DNA from: Strongylocentrotus purpuratus
Lineage: Eukaryota; Echinodermata; Echinoidea; Camarodonta; Strongylocentrotidae
NCBI RefSeq assembly: GCF_000002235.5
Contig: NW_022145594.1
Coordinates: 23,057,890-23,121,889, forward strand
DNA length: 64,000 nt
Direction: 5' to 3'
A program made the position numbers and the translations under genes. Below are positions 46,218-57,274 of the stretch, one piece after another (position 1 is the stretch's first letter; every line of letters starts with the position of its first letter). Under the pieces are notes generated by a model. It was not told the origin of the DNA. It did no database searches and saw nothing but the letters and a program-made list of their open reading frames with translations.

Positions 46218-46542
46218 TCTCTCTCTTTCCGTCTCTCTCTCTCTCTCTCGTCCCCCTTCTCTTTTTTTTTCTCTCCTTCTCTCTCTTTGTCATCACTCCA
46301 ACTCTCCCTCTCCTACACCTCTCCCTATCTCTTTCTTTTTTTGACAAAAATTTGAATCTGATCAATGAATTTTTATGAAATGTCTATATGTTTGATTATT
46401 GATTTATGTCATATTTTGTGTTATTTCAATTTGAATTGCAATTGTATTGTATATAACCTTGTGAAATGGATCGCAATTCAGCCATTGGCTGCGATGATCT
46501 TTTTAATAAAAACCATTTCTATCTTTCTATCTATCTATCTAT
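46117..46542 (+). mobile_element. Inserted retroelement tail, 426 bp, TSD CATGA
   Basis: Lies between CATGA (46,112-46,116) and CATGA (46,543-46,547). The paralogous LINE copies at about 16,252 and 63,115 have a single CATGA and no insert. It contains a long (CT)n region, an AT-rich 3'-UTR-like part with TTTAATAAAAACC (about 46,502), and a (CTAT)n tail. These are the signs of a 5'-truncated LINE or SINE insertion. Confidence 0.85.
46185..46310. repeat. (CT)n microsatellite region
   Basis: Long CT runs with short interruptions. Open frames rich in Leu/Ser or Arg/Glu across it are translations of the repeat. Confidence 0.9.
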
Positions 46543-46664
46543 CATGACCCATCCACCTCGGTCCACTTCTCCTGACCACTTCCACCACTGTTTCTTTCAG
46601 ATCCAACCTTTTCATTAGCTCATTTCTGATCTTCTGATCAGACACTGTCACTCCACACATATTC

Positions 46665-47547
46665 GTTACATAAACGATGTAAATTTGGCAACAGCCCTTG
46701 AGGCTAACGTCCCACGAGCATGATGAGACTATATGGACGAGGTCATAACTGAAGAATGTCTTTAATACGGCTCAGTGACAGAACGAAATAATATCGCCAT
46801 TTTCATTTCACACGAAGAATACCAATGAGCGTTTATTGGTTATATACTCGTGAGATAGAATTATCGTGTTTTCAGGAATGCATGAACTTTCTATCCTGTC
46901 TAATGACAGTAATAAATGTGATTTCTAACAGAAGTGCATTTGAACGAAATAGCCAGATCTGATGGCTTTCAATTAAAGGTTTTTGTTAATGAACTTTTCT
47001 TAAGTCTTCTATTTGACAGGACTAGTATGCGATAACGGCATCTGGGATGGGACAAACAAAGAGAGAAATCATGACGTCTAGGAACAAAGTCAAGCAGTGT
47101 TCGGAAGGACATGTAAAGCGCGCCCCCCCCCCTCCGCCTCTCAGTTGGATTTTCTTTTGGAGAAACAGAGGGGGGGGGGAAGGTTGAGACGATGAATATT
47201 GGATGGAAAGAGGATTCAGCTGGTGATCCTCTTAACCATCGTCCCCATCGTATCAAGTCGTATCCAAAAGTTCAAAGCCCGAACTATGAAGGAACAGTTA
47301 AGTGTACGGTAAAGTAATAATGAATGTCTTATGAATATTTCATCTTTCCCATCACATGAGAGACGATTCAATTTTAGCGGCACCCCAACATAGTAATTAG
47401 AGCAGCCGTTCAAATCGGAGTACCCGAGCCTTTAACAAATAACTATATCAACGGATGGCGTTCAGCAACGTGCAGTCATCTGTTTCATTGTGTTTCAGAA
47501 TAAACCAAATGATATCAATGAGTAGTTGACAATATTATAGTAATAAT
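46665..47547. repeat. Block D, second part, copy 2
   Basis: Homologous to 16,386-17,225 and 63,246-64,000, with poly-C and poly-G runs near 47,123 and 47,171. No gene. Confidence 0.7.
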
Positions 47548-47556
47548 TACTGTTTT

Positions 47557-47675
47557 GAGAGGCATAGTTGTTTTTATACGCTCAAGGGGAGGTTACAATC
47601 GTGCTATTGCCCGAGGCGTGCCGAGGGCAATAGCACGATGTAACCTCCCCGAGCGTATAAAAACAACTATGTCTC
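47557..47675. repeat. Long palindrome 3 (foldback element, single)
   Basis: Arms of ~50 bp: the left contains CATAGTTGTTTTTATACGCTC, split as CATAGTTGTTTTT and ATACGCTC, and the right contains GAGCGTATAAAAACAACTAT. The centre is at GAGGCGTGCCGAG. The locus at 17.25-18.13 kb has two such palindromes with 617 bp between; here there is only one. Confidence 0.9.
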
Positions 47676-47727
47676 GAATATTAAAGGGACTTGGTATCAT
47701 TGTTCAGATGAGACAAAGTGGTGCTGA

Positions 47728-48433
47728 AGGCCCGGTCACACAGGGAGGACGCATGGGGAACGCACGGCCAGCGCATGGGAAATTTTCAATTTTGGCCAGT
47801 GCGTTGTCGTTCGCTAGGCGTGCGTCATCATTCGTTACTCGTTCGTCGAGCGCGCTGGACCAACGCTGGACCAGCGCTATGCATTCGTCGTCATTCGCTG
47901 TGTGGGTCAGGTTTTTTGGAGCATGCTCAAAAGTGTGCGCGGAGCTCGACGCATGAATGTACACGCCAAAGGCACGCCAGACATGCGTGGAGCGCGCTAG
48001 ACCAGCGCCAGACATTCGCGGAGCACACGCCCTGTATACGCACAGCGCGCTAGCTACACGCTGTGCATTTGTTGTCAGCTTGCTAGCTTTTCCAAAATCA
48101 TGACAAAAGTTAGGCACATGGCCTTTTCCAATTTCCAATGCGCGGGCCGTGCGTCGTAGAACGTGGTGCATGCGTGGACCATTCGTCCAGCGCGCTAGCA
48201 ACACGCTGTGCATTCGTGGAAGTTGTTATCATGTGCGCTCTGTGTACGGTCTGTATGCGCACTGTATGTGCCCTGTATGCGCTCAGCGCGCTAGCAACAC
48301 GCTATGCATTTGGTGTCAGCTCGCCGTAGCTTCGACAAAAGTTGGGCGCACGACAACGCACTGGCCAAAAATTGCAAATTTCCCATGCACTGGCCGTGCG
48401 TTCCCCATGCGTCCTCTCTGTGTGACCGGGCCT
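47728..48433. mobile_element. Harbinger-like MITE, 706 bp with ~100-bp TIRs
   Basis: The left end AGGCCCGGTCACACAG and the right end CTGTGTGACCGGGCCT are reverse complements. Similarity continues inward ~100 bp (GACGCATGGGGAACGCACGG and so on). Flanks are TGA on the left and TTA on the right, and the empty paralogous site at 18,194 is TTA. A 3-bp TWA target site is the PIF/Harbinger preference. The inside is CpG-rich with repeats of GCGCGCTAGCAACACGCTG at about 48,041, 48,193 and 48,286. No transposase; long open frames inside are due to high GC. Confidence 0.8.
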
Positions 48434-48826
48434 TTAGGTAGTGACTTCAATGCTAGATGAACAATTAAAGATAATCTGAACATTTGAAATTATTAATGAT
48501 ACAAATTGGGAAAAACTGATCTGATCGATTCCTTTATTCTCCCAACAATATATTACAATTTAATTCAATTTAGGTGAATGTAGATCGTCACAAAGCAATG
48601 AATTGGCTCTACATACCATTCCAGACATTTAAATGTTAAAAGATTTGTAATAGCCTGTTTTATGTCTTTTCTCCATGGAAAAACGGTTGGGAAAATTCAA
48701 AAATGGTTGGGAGAATTTTTAGTTAATAACTTGTAGTTAATTACACACACATTGAGTGGTGGAAAGGGCATTGCAAAAAATGAAATACAAGAAGTGACAA
48801 GGGGAAGGGAGAAGGGGAATGTGACG
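48434..48826. repeat. Block E, copy 2, right part
   Basis: Homologous to 18,197-18,590. It is interrupted after GTGACGA (to about 48,826) by the next LINE. Confidence 0.75.
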
Positions 48827-48828
48827 AC

Positions 48829-49345
48829 AAGAATTAAATTAAAATCTATTTTACCTGAAAGAGTGCTGATAACATTATATAATAGTATTATTCTTCCTTA
48901 TTTGACATATTGTAATGTTGCTTGGGGAAACACTTTTAAGTCATATCTTGATAAGTTGAGAGTATGGCAGAAGAAGGCAATACGGCTTATTATTAATTCT
49001 CATTATAGACATCCAAGTTCTCCATTGTTCCTTCGACTAAGAATGTTACCACTAAGTGGACTTGTGTCGTCTAATTGCATATTGTTTATGTTTAATTTTA
49101 AGTCTATGCCTCATGAATGTACGTTAAAAGATTTATTCCGTCAGAACTCGCAAATTCATAATTATAATACACGTCAAAGGTGTCTTATTCGTCAGCCTTT
49201 TGCAAGAACAAATGTCACTCTGACCTCTTTCCATATCTCTTGCATTAAGGAATGGAACAGTCTGCCTGATGATATAAAAAATAGTACAACTCTTTCTAGG
49301 TTTAGAAGGTTATCTAAAACGTACCTACATGAAAGACTGACATAG
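48829..49345 (+). pseudogene. C-terminal RT region of the 48.8-kb LINE (uninterrupted frame)
   Basis: About 170 codons without a stop. LPERVLITLYNSIILPYLTY, then CNVAWGNT (the S-x-L-x-Y-C-x-x-x-W-G thumb pattern), LRVWQKKAIRLIINSH, LRMLPLSGLVSSNCILFMF, NYNTRQRC, IKEWNSLPDDIKN, FRRLSKTYL. These follow the order in CR1/L2-type LINEs after the catalytic domain. It lacks endonuclease and palm and so is a dead fragment, but the open frame suggests recent insertion. The apparent start at 48,752 lies in block E and is not the element's start. Confidence 0.75.
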
Positions 49346-49433
49346 TTTTTATTTGCATCTTAGTAATTTCTTATTCTGAAATGCTTTTTGACCACTAAGG
49401 ACCTACTCGTCAGTGTGTTTCCTGTGTATGGGC

Positions 49434-49488
49434 GTGTGTGTGTGCGTGTGCGCGCGTGTGTGTGTAGTGTGTGTGAGAGAGAGAGAGA
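49434..49488. repeat. (GT)n/(GA)n microsatellite
   Basis: GTGTGTGTGCGTGTGCGCGC followed by further GT and then GAGAGAGAGAG, inside the LINE 3' UTR. Confidence 0.9.
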
Positions 49489-49735
49489 GTATGTGTATGT
49501 TCTAAATTCTGTAGCTTAGTATTTTAATCCATTGTATAATCATAGGTAACATTCTTTTTACTGTAAATGTATGTATTTTGATGATTATAGGGCCCCGCTC
49601 ACAAGCTTAGCTTCTAAAGGGGTCATAAAACCATTCAGTTTATGATGTAATCAAGTTAGAATATGTTGATTTGCTTTGCACTACTGTCTTGGCAATTGTA
49701 TTTGCCTCACTAATAAAGTTATAAATGATAGCTTA

Positions 49736-50029
49736 TCTTTTGTAACACAAAAGTACGGCTCGGCTGTGCTGACTGAAAAGGATTTGTTGTAAGGTTGATG
49801 AAAAATTGTGTAATTTTTGTATGGAATGTTACTTATTATATTAATTATACTGTACTAACTCTCTAACCTGCAACAAATCCCGCAAAAATGCTCAAACCAC
49901 GAAGATGTTTATAGTTTTCTCTGAAGGCGTCACTGTGCATCACCCTCTAACAGTGATTAACAGTAAATTCTCCTAACCATTTTTTGAATCAGATAAGAAG
50001 TACAAATTTAACCCATGTTTTATTTTTGT
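49736..50029. other. Short inverted-repeat segment
   Basis: GGATTTGTTGTAAGGTT (49,780-49,796) and AACCTGCAACAAATCC (49,865-49,880) are inverted copies with one mismatch and a ~68-bp loop. They may be ends of a very short MITE. Nothing else is seen. Confidence 0.4.
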
Positions 50030-51250
50030 TCCTTTTAAAAATTGACAAATTTTATTTAATGACATACATCAAATTAGTTCCACTGAAATCAATCTAAACG
50101 TATGCATATGTTATACGCCTAACTTAACCAAAAATGAATAACACTTTATGATTAGTAATTTTTTTATATTTGTCGGTGTAATTTATATTTGAATGTGTCA
50201 AATAAGGTTTTTCTTTACTCTCGGTTTATAATGTTAATAGTTTTATTTTGTGTTACTATCTTCTTAATTGCCTCTCTCCTATAATGTGCATTCTTTTCTC
50301 TCTTGTTATTGAAATAAGAAATGAAGTCAAGACCAATCTTTATACAAGCCAACCGCAAGATCTATTTTCATCCACTGGCATATGATGAATTGGAGTATGC
50401 CTAAATGTATTGAAATACATTCAACTATATACCCTTTGACATATCTACATCAAAGCGGAGCTTATTTTGTGTATCCATGCTCTGAAGAATTTGGCAAAAA
50501 TATAATGTAGGAGCAGTCAAAACGTTTTTCACCGATTCTACAATGAAACGCAATGAAATGAGCAATGTTCAACTACCTTGATTAAACACAAGCATTTTTT
50601 TGTATTTGTCCACGGCTTTTCAACTGCTTGGCAAATATTTTTGCACCTATGATTTTTTTTTGTTCACTATTCGGGCCACTATTTCTATACAAAGCCGTCA
50701 TGAGTATTGTTATTCGGCTGGCTGAGCTGAAATTCATTGAATATAATTGAAATAGTGGAATGACGTATGAAGGAACTATTGGATTAAGGGTCATTATACA
50801 AATAATATGTGATTCCGAATGAATAAGATTTTGTTAAAGACACACACCACCTTTTTTTCTTAATAATATGATAATAGTAATACTAATAACAACTATTTCT
50901 TTTAGAAAGAGAGGGAAAAATTGAAAGAATTGAGGGTTTGGGGATACCATGTATTATCGTTGACATTCCGGATGAAAAGTAATGAGGTTACCATTTTCAA
51001 TGAATTGCTTCACATACAATCAAAAACATTGCACAAAATATTTTTATGTATACTTCTAATCTTATGCAATCACGTAAATAGAAGGTCGATCCAATCTTTC
51101 AAAATTTTCCTCCAGAAGGAGGCAAATCTGATTATTATATTTCCAAAGTACGCCCCCGAAATTTAACGTTCATTTGCAATCAAGTTCCTAAAACGATTGT
51201 AAAAATGCATGTTTATCCCAATTAACACAACATGAAAGAAATGCTTCACT
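50030..51250. repeat. Diverged copy of blocks D/F
   Basis: Homologous to 15,190-16,080 and 61,700-62,940, with the part at 50,360-50,910 closest to 18,620-19,130. No gene. Confidence 0.65.
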
Positions 51251-51999
51251 CGAAATGCTGTTTTCAATCACAACTCTACAATGTATATACATATCTAAAC
51301 ATAAGACTATTTTTTTGAAACCAATTTTATCAACGATATTGAGCAATATTGTAATGCTAGATTTTCATTCTAAGACACTTTTAGCTATACATTGCGCTCT
51401 CACAAAAGGCGTACTAGTAAAGACTTAACAGTGATGATACTATCATTTGTAACATAAAAACAATACAGATTTCGGTGAAAATTGCCGATTTTGGTTCAAC
51501 CATTTTAAGATGAAGTTATGGCCAATCCATCCATTCTCATAGTCTCACAACTTTTGTTTTAATCAAAATACTGTCATACCCAGATAGACCCGTGTATACT
51601 TCCTTTTATTTAGGAATTCGATGTACTCTTATGAATGCGAATTAAATGTTTACAAATATAAAAATAATAATAATTCCGCTTTTATATAGCGCTTAATACA
51701 TCTATGATGTATGTAAGCGCTGTACAGATATACTTATACCCCCAGACATTGAATTCAATATAAACGGAAAACCAAAGTTCAGAATATACAATTTACGCTA
51801 TTGTGATAGTTTGTTTGACGTCTGTCGAGTAGGAGGGGTGTTAACGCTTTCTGAAGATATATCCGTTGCACACGAGGCGTCATATTCTGTATACATTTGT
51901 AATGAATGTATTCATATTATAAATTTTGCATAAGTTGTGTAATTGTATGTAATAAGATTCACCTGGATGGAAAGTTTCCTCTTTTGTTTTGGAAGAAGA
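51251..51999. other. No gene seen
   Basis: AT-rich DNA. A compact hairpin at 51,688-51,721 is listed separately. Confidence 0.5.
51688..51721. repeat. Hairpin in a dispersed-repeat-like segment
   Basis: AGCGCTTAATACAT-CTATG-ATGTATGTAAGCGCT is nearly self-complementary. It is preceded by (AAT)n and followed by GTACAGAT, a layout common for short dispersed repeats in marine invertebrates. Confidence 0.5.
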
Positions 52000-52420
52000 C
52001 AATGAATGATATATTCTATTAATTTTGTGTGACGTGGTACTGCGTGAGCGACTAGTGCGCTCTTTAAAGTGCAATGTGACTGACTGCACACTAAACAAGG
52101 CACATCTAACGTTGAAAAAGCGCGCGCATAACTTGAATTGTAGCAAAAACAAAACAGAAAGAAAAAGAAGGGAAAAAACAATCAAATGCAATGAGAATAT
52201 GAAATTTAAATTGCTGGCCCATTTGCCACTGGGCAATTTTGTAACCTTTGTTTTTTCATGTGCTTTTGAATTTCAATCAAATAATGAAAATCAAATGAAA
52301 GACTACCTTATCCGTGAATTCAAAGTTAAGACAAAATATCAAGTGGACGTTCATGGATATGATCTTGAATCGACGAATCTGCAGCAACGTGAGAAAACTC
52401 TTTAAAGGCAAGTATCAATA
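52000..52420. repeat. Diverged R1.7-related segment
   Basis: AACGTTGAAAAAGCGC and TTGCTGGCCCATTTGCC match the 45.2-kb segment and, more weakly, the R1.7 unit. Open frames at 52,025-52,405 and 51,880-52,236 show no domain. Confidence 0.5.
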
Positions 52421-52639
52421 TGTGGTTTTCGTAAAAGTGGATATAAAATAATAAATTAAAGGTATACAATATGTTGTTCTATCGATCTATCAACAACTAC
52501 GAGTTTTGCTCAATAAGTTCATAGCCCGACTATTAAGGAGCAGATATAAGGTGACGTCATGCGCGGATCCACAATGTCGGGCCCGGTGCCCCACCCCCCC
52601 CCCCTCCCCTCTCCATCCGCATAGAGCAAATGCAGGAAT

Positions 52640-53745
52640 GCCTAATGGAAATGTGGTAGAAAAGACTTTTTATTTTAAGAATATGAACTGGTCTTACTAA
52701 TTTGCAAAGAAATGTGAAGTAGTAATAAATGAACAGATTGCATTACAAAACACAAATGTAAAGGAAATGCACACCCAATTTATGGAGTACCTAAAAGAAG
52801 TTATTAAGAAAACTGTTCCCCAAAAGAGTAAAAAGAAACAAAACCCGGTCCTATGGTGGACAAAAGAATGTTCTGCTTAAATTAAATAAATAAATAAAGC
52901 GAGTAACAAGCTCTCTAAAAGTAGAATGATAACGCTGGAGAATATAGATGATTATCGTAACAAGAAAACAATGGCACAACGAGTTCTCCGCCAAGCAGAA
53001 CAAAAATATTGGCAAGCCTTTTGCACGAAACTGGATCGTTACATGCCTGAGTCAAAAATCTGGACCTGCATAAAACGACTAAATGGTGTTCCAGGTGCGA
53101 GGTCAAAAAATATGTCATCATTGACAGAAAATGACTAAAGAAATAACTCGGGAGGATGAAAAGGTGGATGTTTTTGGACGCTACTTTCAATCTTTAGAAA
53201 TGAGAGAAAATAGGGTAAATGAACAGTATTTAGCTTTAGTAAAGAATAGTATGAATATTCAGGAGAGTGTAATTATCAATGAACCCTGTTTACTCATTGA
53301 ATTAGAAAAGGCAGTACAGTAAAAAAAGCGGACTGCCCCTGGTCAAGATAACATTCCTTATGAGGTGTATACAAACTTTCCTAAAGGAACTAAAAAAGTT
53401 ATGTTAGATATAATAAACAGGATTTTGGGAACAGGGGAGATCCCCCCCCCCCCCCCCCACTGAAGCACTCTATTTTGATACCAATTTTGAAACCTAGAAA
53501 AGATCCCCGGAAAGCCTCATCATATAGACCCATTTCACTCACATCATGCTTCGCCAAAATAATCGAGCGTTGGATAAAAGTAACATGAGTTACTGCTTAA
53601 TTGTATTAGCGGGTTTAGAAAAGGGCGGAGTGCCATATACAACATGGTTCTCCTAGAAAACGATATTAAAAAAAGTATACATTGTAATGAACACATAATA
53701 GTTGTGTTCCTAGATATTGAGAAAGCTTATGATAAATTATGATAT
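52640..53745 (+). pseudogene. I-like LINE: linker and N-terminal RT blocks
   Basis: Reads VLWWTKECSA (the W-W-x-x-E-C linker motif), MAQRVLRQAEQKYWQAFC, then RTAPGQDNIPYEV (block 2 entry). A frameshift in an 18-base C run at about 53,442 follows, then LIPILKPRKDPRKASSYRPI and SLTSCFAKIIERW (blocks 2-3), SGFRKGRSAIYNM, and VVFLDIEKAYD, which is palm motif A with its catalytic Asp. Several stops are present. Right after motif A the reading jumps to thumb sequence, so motifs B and C, including the double-Asp box, are deleted. Confidence 0.7.
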
Positions 53746-54290
53746 ATTTAAAAAAAAAAGTACAATGTATCTCTCACTACCGCAAGTAAAATTAGAGGGG
53801 AATAAAGTGCCCTTTCAGAATACTCATCATTTTCTGGGGGTAACTTTTGATAAGAAATTGACCTGGAAGCCACACGTGGAAAATGTTGTAAAGAGATGTA
53901 AAAAAAAATTGAATATCCTAAGACGTTTAACGGGAACTAAATGGGGGAGCTCTTCTTAATCCCTCGTAAAGGTTTATAGGGCACTCATAAGATCCTTACT
54001 CGACTATGGATGTGAGGCTTACGATAGCGCTACTACCACTACTAAAAAGGCACTTGATTCGGTGCAATACCAGGCGCTACGGATTTGTGCGGGAGGACTA
54101 CCTCTCACTTCCCTACAATCATTACAAGTGTAAATGGGTGAATTTCCCTTGGATCTAAGGAGACAAATTGTGTCAAGCAAATATAGACAAAGTATCGAAA
54201 GATCCCCAATCCACCCATTATCACAAAACATAGGGCCATGTTGGCAATTTGATTATCTCAAGGGAAAAGATTTTCTAAGTAAACCTTTCG
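53746..54290 (+). pseudogene. I-like LINE: thumb/connection region
   Basis: Reads KVPFQNTHHFLGVTFDKKLT, WKPHVENVVKRCKKKLNILR, then after a stop LVKVYRALIRSLLDYGCEAY and QYQALRICAGGLPLTS. The pattern F-L-G-V-x-F-D-x-K-L-T-W and L-D-Y-G is standard for the region after the palm in RNase H-bearing LINEs. It is broken by stops at about 53,959 and 54,132. Confidence 0.7.
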
Positions 54291-54469
54291 GGTAAAGAAC
54301 CCAGAGTAAAATACAAAACGTTATGACAGAAACTGCCGTACCTTTCCCATTCCCGCCATGGCCTTTTGAACCCCCACTGGTTTCGACCGAGTTTAGCTCT
54401 CGGATTTCAAAAGCCGACCATCCCAATGAACTACAGCAACAAAGCTAAGAATTGGTTAATTCAAAATGG

Positions 54470-54873
54470 TCGAACCAGTTGCATATATATCAGATGGATC
54501 TAAGTTTCCGGAGAAGGGCCAATGCTCGGCTGCATTCTATATCCCACACCTTTCTGTACAATAATGTAAAAGATTAGCGAATTTTACCTCATCGTATAAA
54601 GCCGAGTTGGCTGCCATTGTTCTTGCCCTTCAATGGATCGAAGAAACAAATATCTATACAGGTGCAGTCATTGTTAGCGACTGCTTCAGTGCCCACACAG
54701 CCTTCAAACATTTCAGAGATGAATCCTTTGTCACAGAAATATTTATAATAACGACCCGATTGAAATATAGAGGGATCGAAATCTGTTTTGAATGGATTCC
54801 AGGCCACTGTGGGATAGTGGGAAATGAAAAGGCAGACTTCTACGCAAAAAAAAGCTCTAACTCAGGAAATTGA
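54470..54873 (+). pseudogene. I-like LINE: RNase H domain
   Basis: Reads SDGSKFP (first catalytic Asp), a stop at about 54,566, KAELAAIVLALQWIEE (catalytic Glu), VIVSDCFSAHTAF (third acidic residue in S-D-C, usually S-D-S) and EWIPGHCGIVGNEKAD (His and last Asp). All four acidic positions are kept although the frame is broken. RNase H removes RNA from the RNA-DNA hybrid during element copying. Confidence 0.75.
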
Positions 54874-55324
54874 AATGCATAATAAATTGACGTTAATTGA
54901 AAAGACATGTTTAATTTTGTACAGTTCAAAGTTACTTTGGCAAGAAAGATGGAATTCTACCCAATCGGCATTAAAAATCCTTCAGCCAAATGTTATCTCA
55001 CAATATTCTTGTAAATTGGGAAGAAAAACTGAAACTATTCTTAGGCGACTACGCCTGGGAGTGTCTGGACTCAACCAGGACCTCCTACGTTTGGGCATCC
55101 ACTCCACAGGTTTCTGTGACAGCTGTCCAGCAATAGAAACGGTCAGACATTTTTTGATAGAATGTCCAAAGTATATAATAGAAAGGGCCATGTTAATGTC
55201 AGAAGTTAATATTTCCAAGGAAGAGGACATTATGACATGTTTACGACAAAGTGACTCTCGTGTACAAATGGCAATTGCTCGTGTCGTTTTTAGAACGAAG
55301 CGATTACAGGTATGTAAAGAGTAA
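54845..55324 (+). pseudogene. I-like LINE: C-terminal region with Cys/His motif
   Basis: A frame shift in an A run (about 54,844-54,852) leads from the RNase H end into ~155 open codons. GRKTETILRRLRLGVSGLNQ is followed by CDSCPAIETVRHFLIECPKY, a C-x2-C-x8-H-x4-C motif typical of the tail of RNase H-bearing LINEs, thought to bind nucleic acid. Ends at TAA 55,322. Confidence 0.75.
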
Positions 55325-55372
55325 AATAAACAACAACAACAAAACTAAAAGAAAAAAAAAAAAAAAAAAACA

Positions 55373-56039
55373 GAAACCGCAATCAATTTGGACTGAATAG
55401 AAGAGAAAATAGGTATTGTGTTTATAACTATATATAGGCCTATCAGCGTATTGATTATTTGAAGTTTTGATTCTATAGGCCTATCTCTTATTTAGGCCTC
55501 TTTTAATTTATTTGAAAAAATAAAATAAAAATAAAACAAAAAAATATTTAAAACAAATGAATAATTATTGTAGTTAAAAGTCATGCACTATATAAATACT
55601 CTCATGTACTAACTCATATAAACTAATAAAGCCAACAAGCGTTTTGCTTTTACCTGTTTTTGCAGTTGTTTTTCTCCTAATATAAGTTAACAAATAAATA
55701 AATAAACCCTCTAACATACAGGTACACGACGCCCCTTGTCTATTCCAGAGGGACCTAGGTTGAGTTTATCAACCGAGAAGCGTACAACGTAACGTAACTC
55801 GCTGGGCTGGTAAGAAGGCATCATAGAAAGGACAGGGTCAGCGTGAGTTGGAACTGTGTGTGGTTCGTCGTTTAATTTGAAATAATTTGTTGTTTTTGTT
55901 TTTTGTTACATAACACTGGGTAGACTATGACTAAAATGAGATAGGGGAAAAAACAACATATTTTCTTATTTTACCAAGACATTAAAAGAAAGAGTAATAG
56001 CCATTATAGCCATTATAATACCAAACGAAGAGGAAGAAG
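55373..56039. other. No gene seen
   Basis: AT-rich DNA with (AAAT)n-like stretches at about 55,515-55,545 and 55,693-55,705, and two copies of ATAGGCCTAT-like words. No coding sequence. Confidence 0.5.
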
Positions 56040-57274
56040 ATTAGAGCAGCCTTTTAAATCGGAGCACCTGGGAAAAATAACTTATATTAATAAATACCGT
56101 TGAGCAACGTGCAGTCGTCTGTTTCTTGGGGCTCCAGAAAACAACCGAATGATATCCATGAGGAGCTGGTGGCAGTTTTAAGGGACAATGCTGTTGCCTA
56201 CTCCACGAAAAAGACATGGGTAACTCCGGGGTAACTCTTTTCAAAGCTGTTTGAAAAAGCGTTTACGATTACAACCCACACATGAAAATAATGAAATCAC
56301 GATGATCATCATTCTTACAAACCTATCTTATAAGTTTAACACAATGTCCCCTGTGGAGACTGTAACAAAAAAATCTAGATACAATTAGATTTAAAAGATA
56401 ATTAGCTAATTAAACTAGGCAACTTACCCTACGTTTACTGCCTGCTGCCTCTAGGTGAAATGAGATACGATATGTTTCTCTAGCACGCTTCGTATAGTTA
56501 TCCCAACAGTATTACACGTTCAAGAACTGGGGATTTCCACTCACTCACATTTTCATTAGGTGGGTGGAAAAATATTGTGTATGACAAAAGCAGAAAGGAG
56601 CTTTTAGCAGAGTCTCAGTCGATCAAAGTCTCACTTACACCACAGTCAGTCTGACGAGACCGCTTACGGACTGATTAAAGGGCTCCGTATTATCAGGAGT
56701 AATCGCAACTCCTCTGATCCATCGTAAGGTTGCACTCTCCCATTTATTATGTATATAGTTCCGATTAATATTGTTGCGATTAATAGGCAGAGTTTAGGGC
56801 GCTTGGTCTTTCGATGGAAGAATTTGTGGTTCGGTCCCAAATAAAGACGGGACCCAAAACAGAAAACTCATCAACGGCAAAGAAGGTTTGACAAAACTTG
56901 CATAAAAAACATGATTTGAATTAAAACAATGTAACCGAGTTATCTTACCTGGTTGATGCAATCTAAGAGTAATCTTCAACTGCACCATTTCTCCATTACA
57001 TATCTCTAATAGGACATTTTACCTGCAGTTTTAAGGGATATATTGGCCTGTTCCTTGTTTTCTTACATGTCTTTGAAATGTTATATCCTGCATGTCTATA
57101 TGTATTAATTGCTTAATACCTGGTCTTTTGAGAATTCTGAAGAGAGTGTTTTGCATACTCAATAATTTTTAAAAGTTGTTGACAATTTTCATGGAGTGTG
57201 TGAAACAGATACATTGTACTTCGATTTTAATTTGACAATTTAATAATATGATCGTTGATGTCCGACATTCTGGC
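56040..57274. repeat. Block B, copy 3
   Basis: Homologous to about 11,698-12,957, starting at ATTAGAGCAGC. Copies 1 and 3 agree across the site where copy 2 holds a LINE. No gene. Confidence 0.8.

Larger units (their letters stand above)
45868..46664 (-). mobile_element. 5'-truncated LINE remnant split by a younger insertion
   Basis: Minus-strand LINE piece in two halves (46,543-46,664 and 45,868-46,116). It reads MCGVTVSDQKIRNELMKRLD, then VVRRSGPRWMGHVLGRENNE, KRARDLVVDG, and ends with an (ATGA)n-like tail (TCATTCATTCATGG on the plus strand at about 45,880). Same family as 16,118-16,385 and 62,979-63,245. The tail here shows the true 3' end of the family. Confidence 0.7.
48827..49735 (+). 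mobile_element. 5'-truncated CR1/L2-like LINE
   Basis: A C-terminal RT coding part (to 49,345) is followed by a 3' UTR of ~390 bp with GT and GA microsatellites (49,434-49,488). It ends at CTCACTAATAAAGTTATAAA. The left edge is clear by comparison with block E copy 1. No target duplication could be identified. Confidence 0.7.
52630..55372 (+). mobile_element. Decayed I-like LINE with RNase H domain
   Basis: Pieces occur in the expected order: endonuclease/RT linker, N-terminal RT blocks, thumb, RNase H, a C-terminal Cys/His motif, then an AACAACAAC and A-rich tail (55,327-55,372). An RNase H after RT places it in the I/Jockey-like side of LINEs that keep this domain. The endonuclease is missing at the 5' end. 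Stops, frameshifts and an internal RT deletion make it inactive. Confidence 0.75.

Noticed and set aside
46073..46378. Leu/Ser-rich and Arg/Glu-rich frames around 46.1-46.4 kb
   Set aside because: They are translations of a (CT)n repeat.
47555..48460. Frames of 103-169 codons on both strands across the 47.7-48.4 kb element
   Set aside because: The element is GC-rich and its inverted ends lower stop frequency. No domain is seen, and frames on opposite strands overlap.
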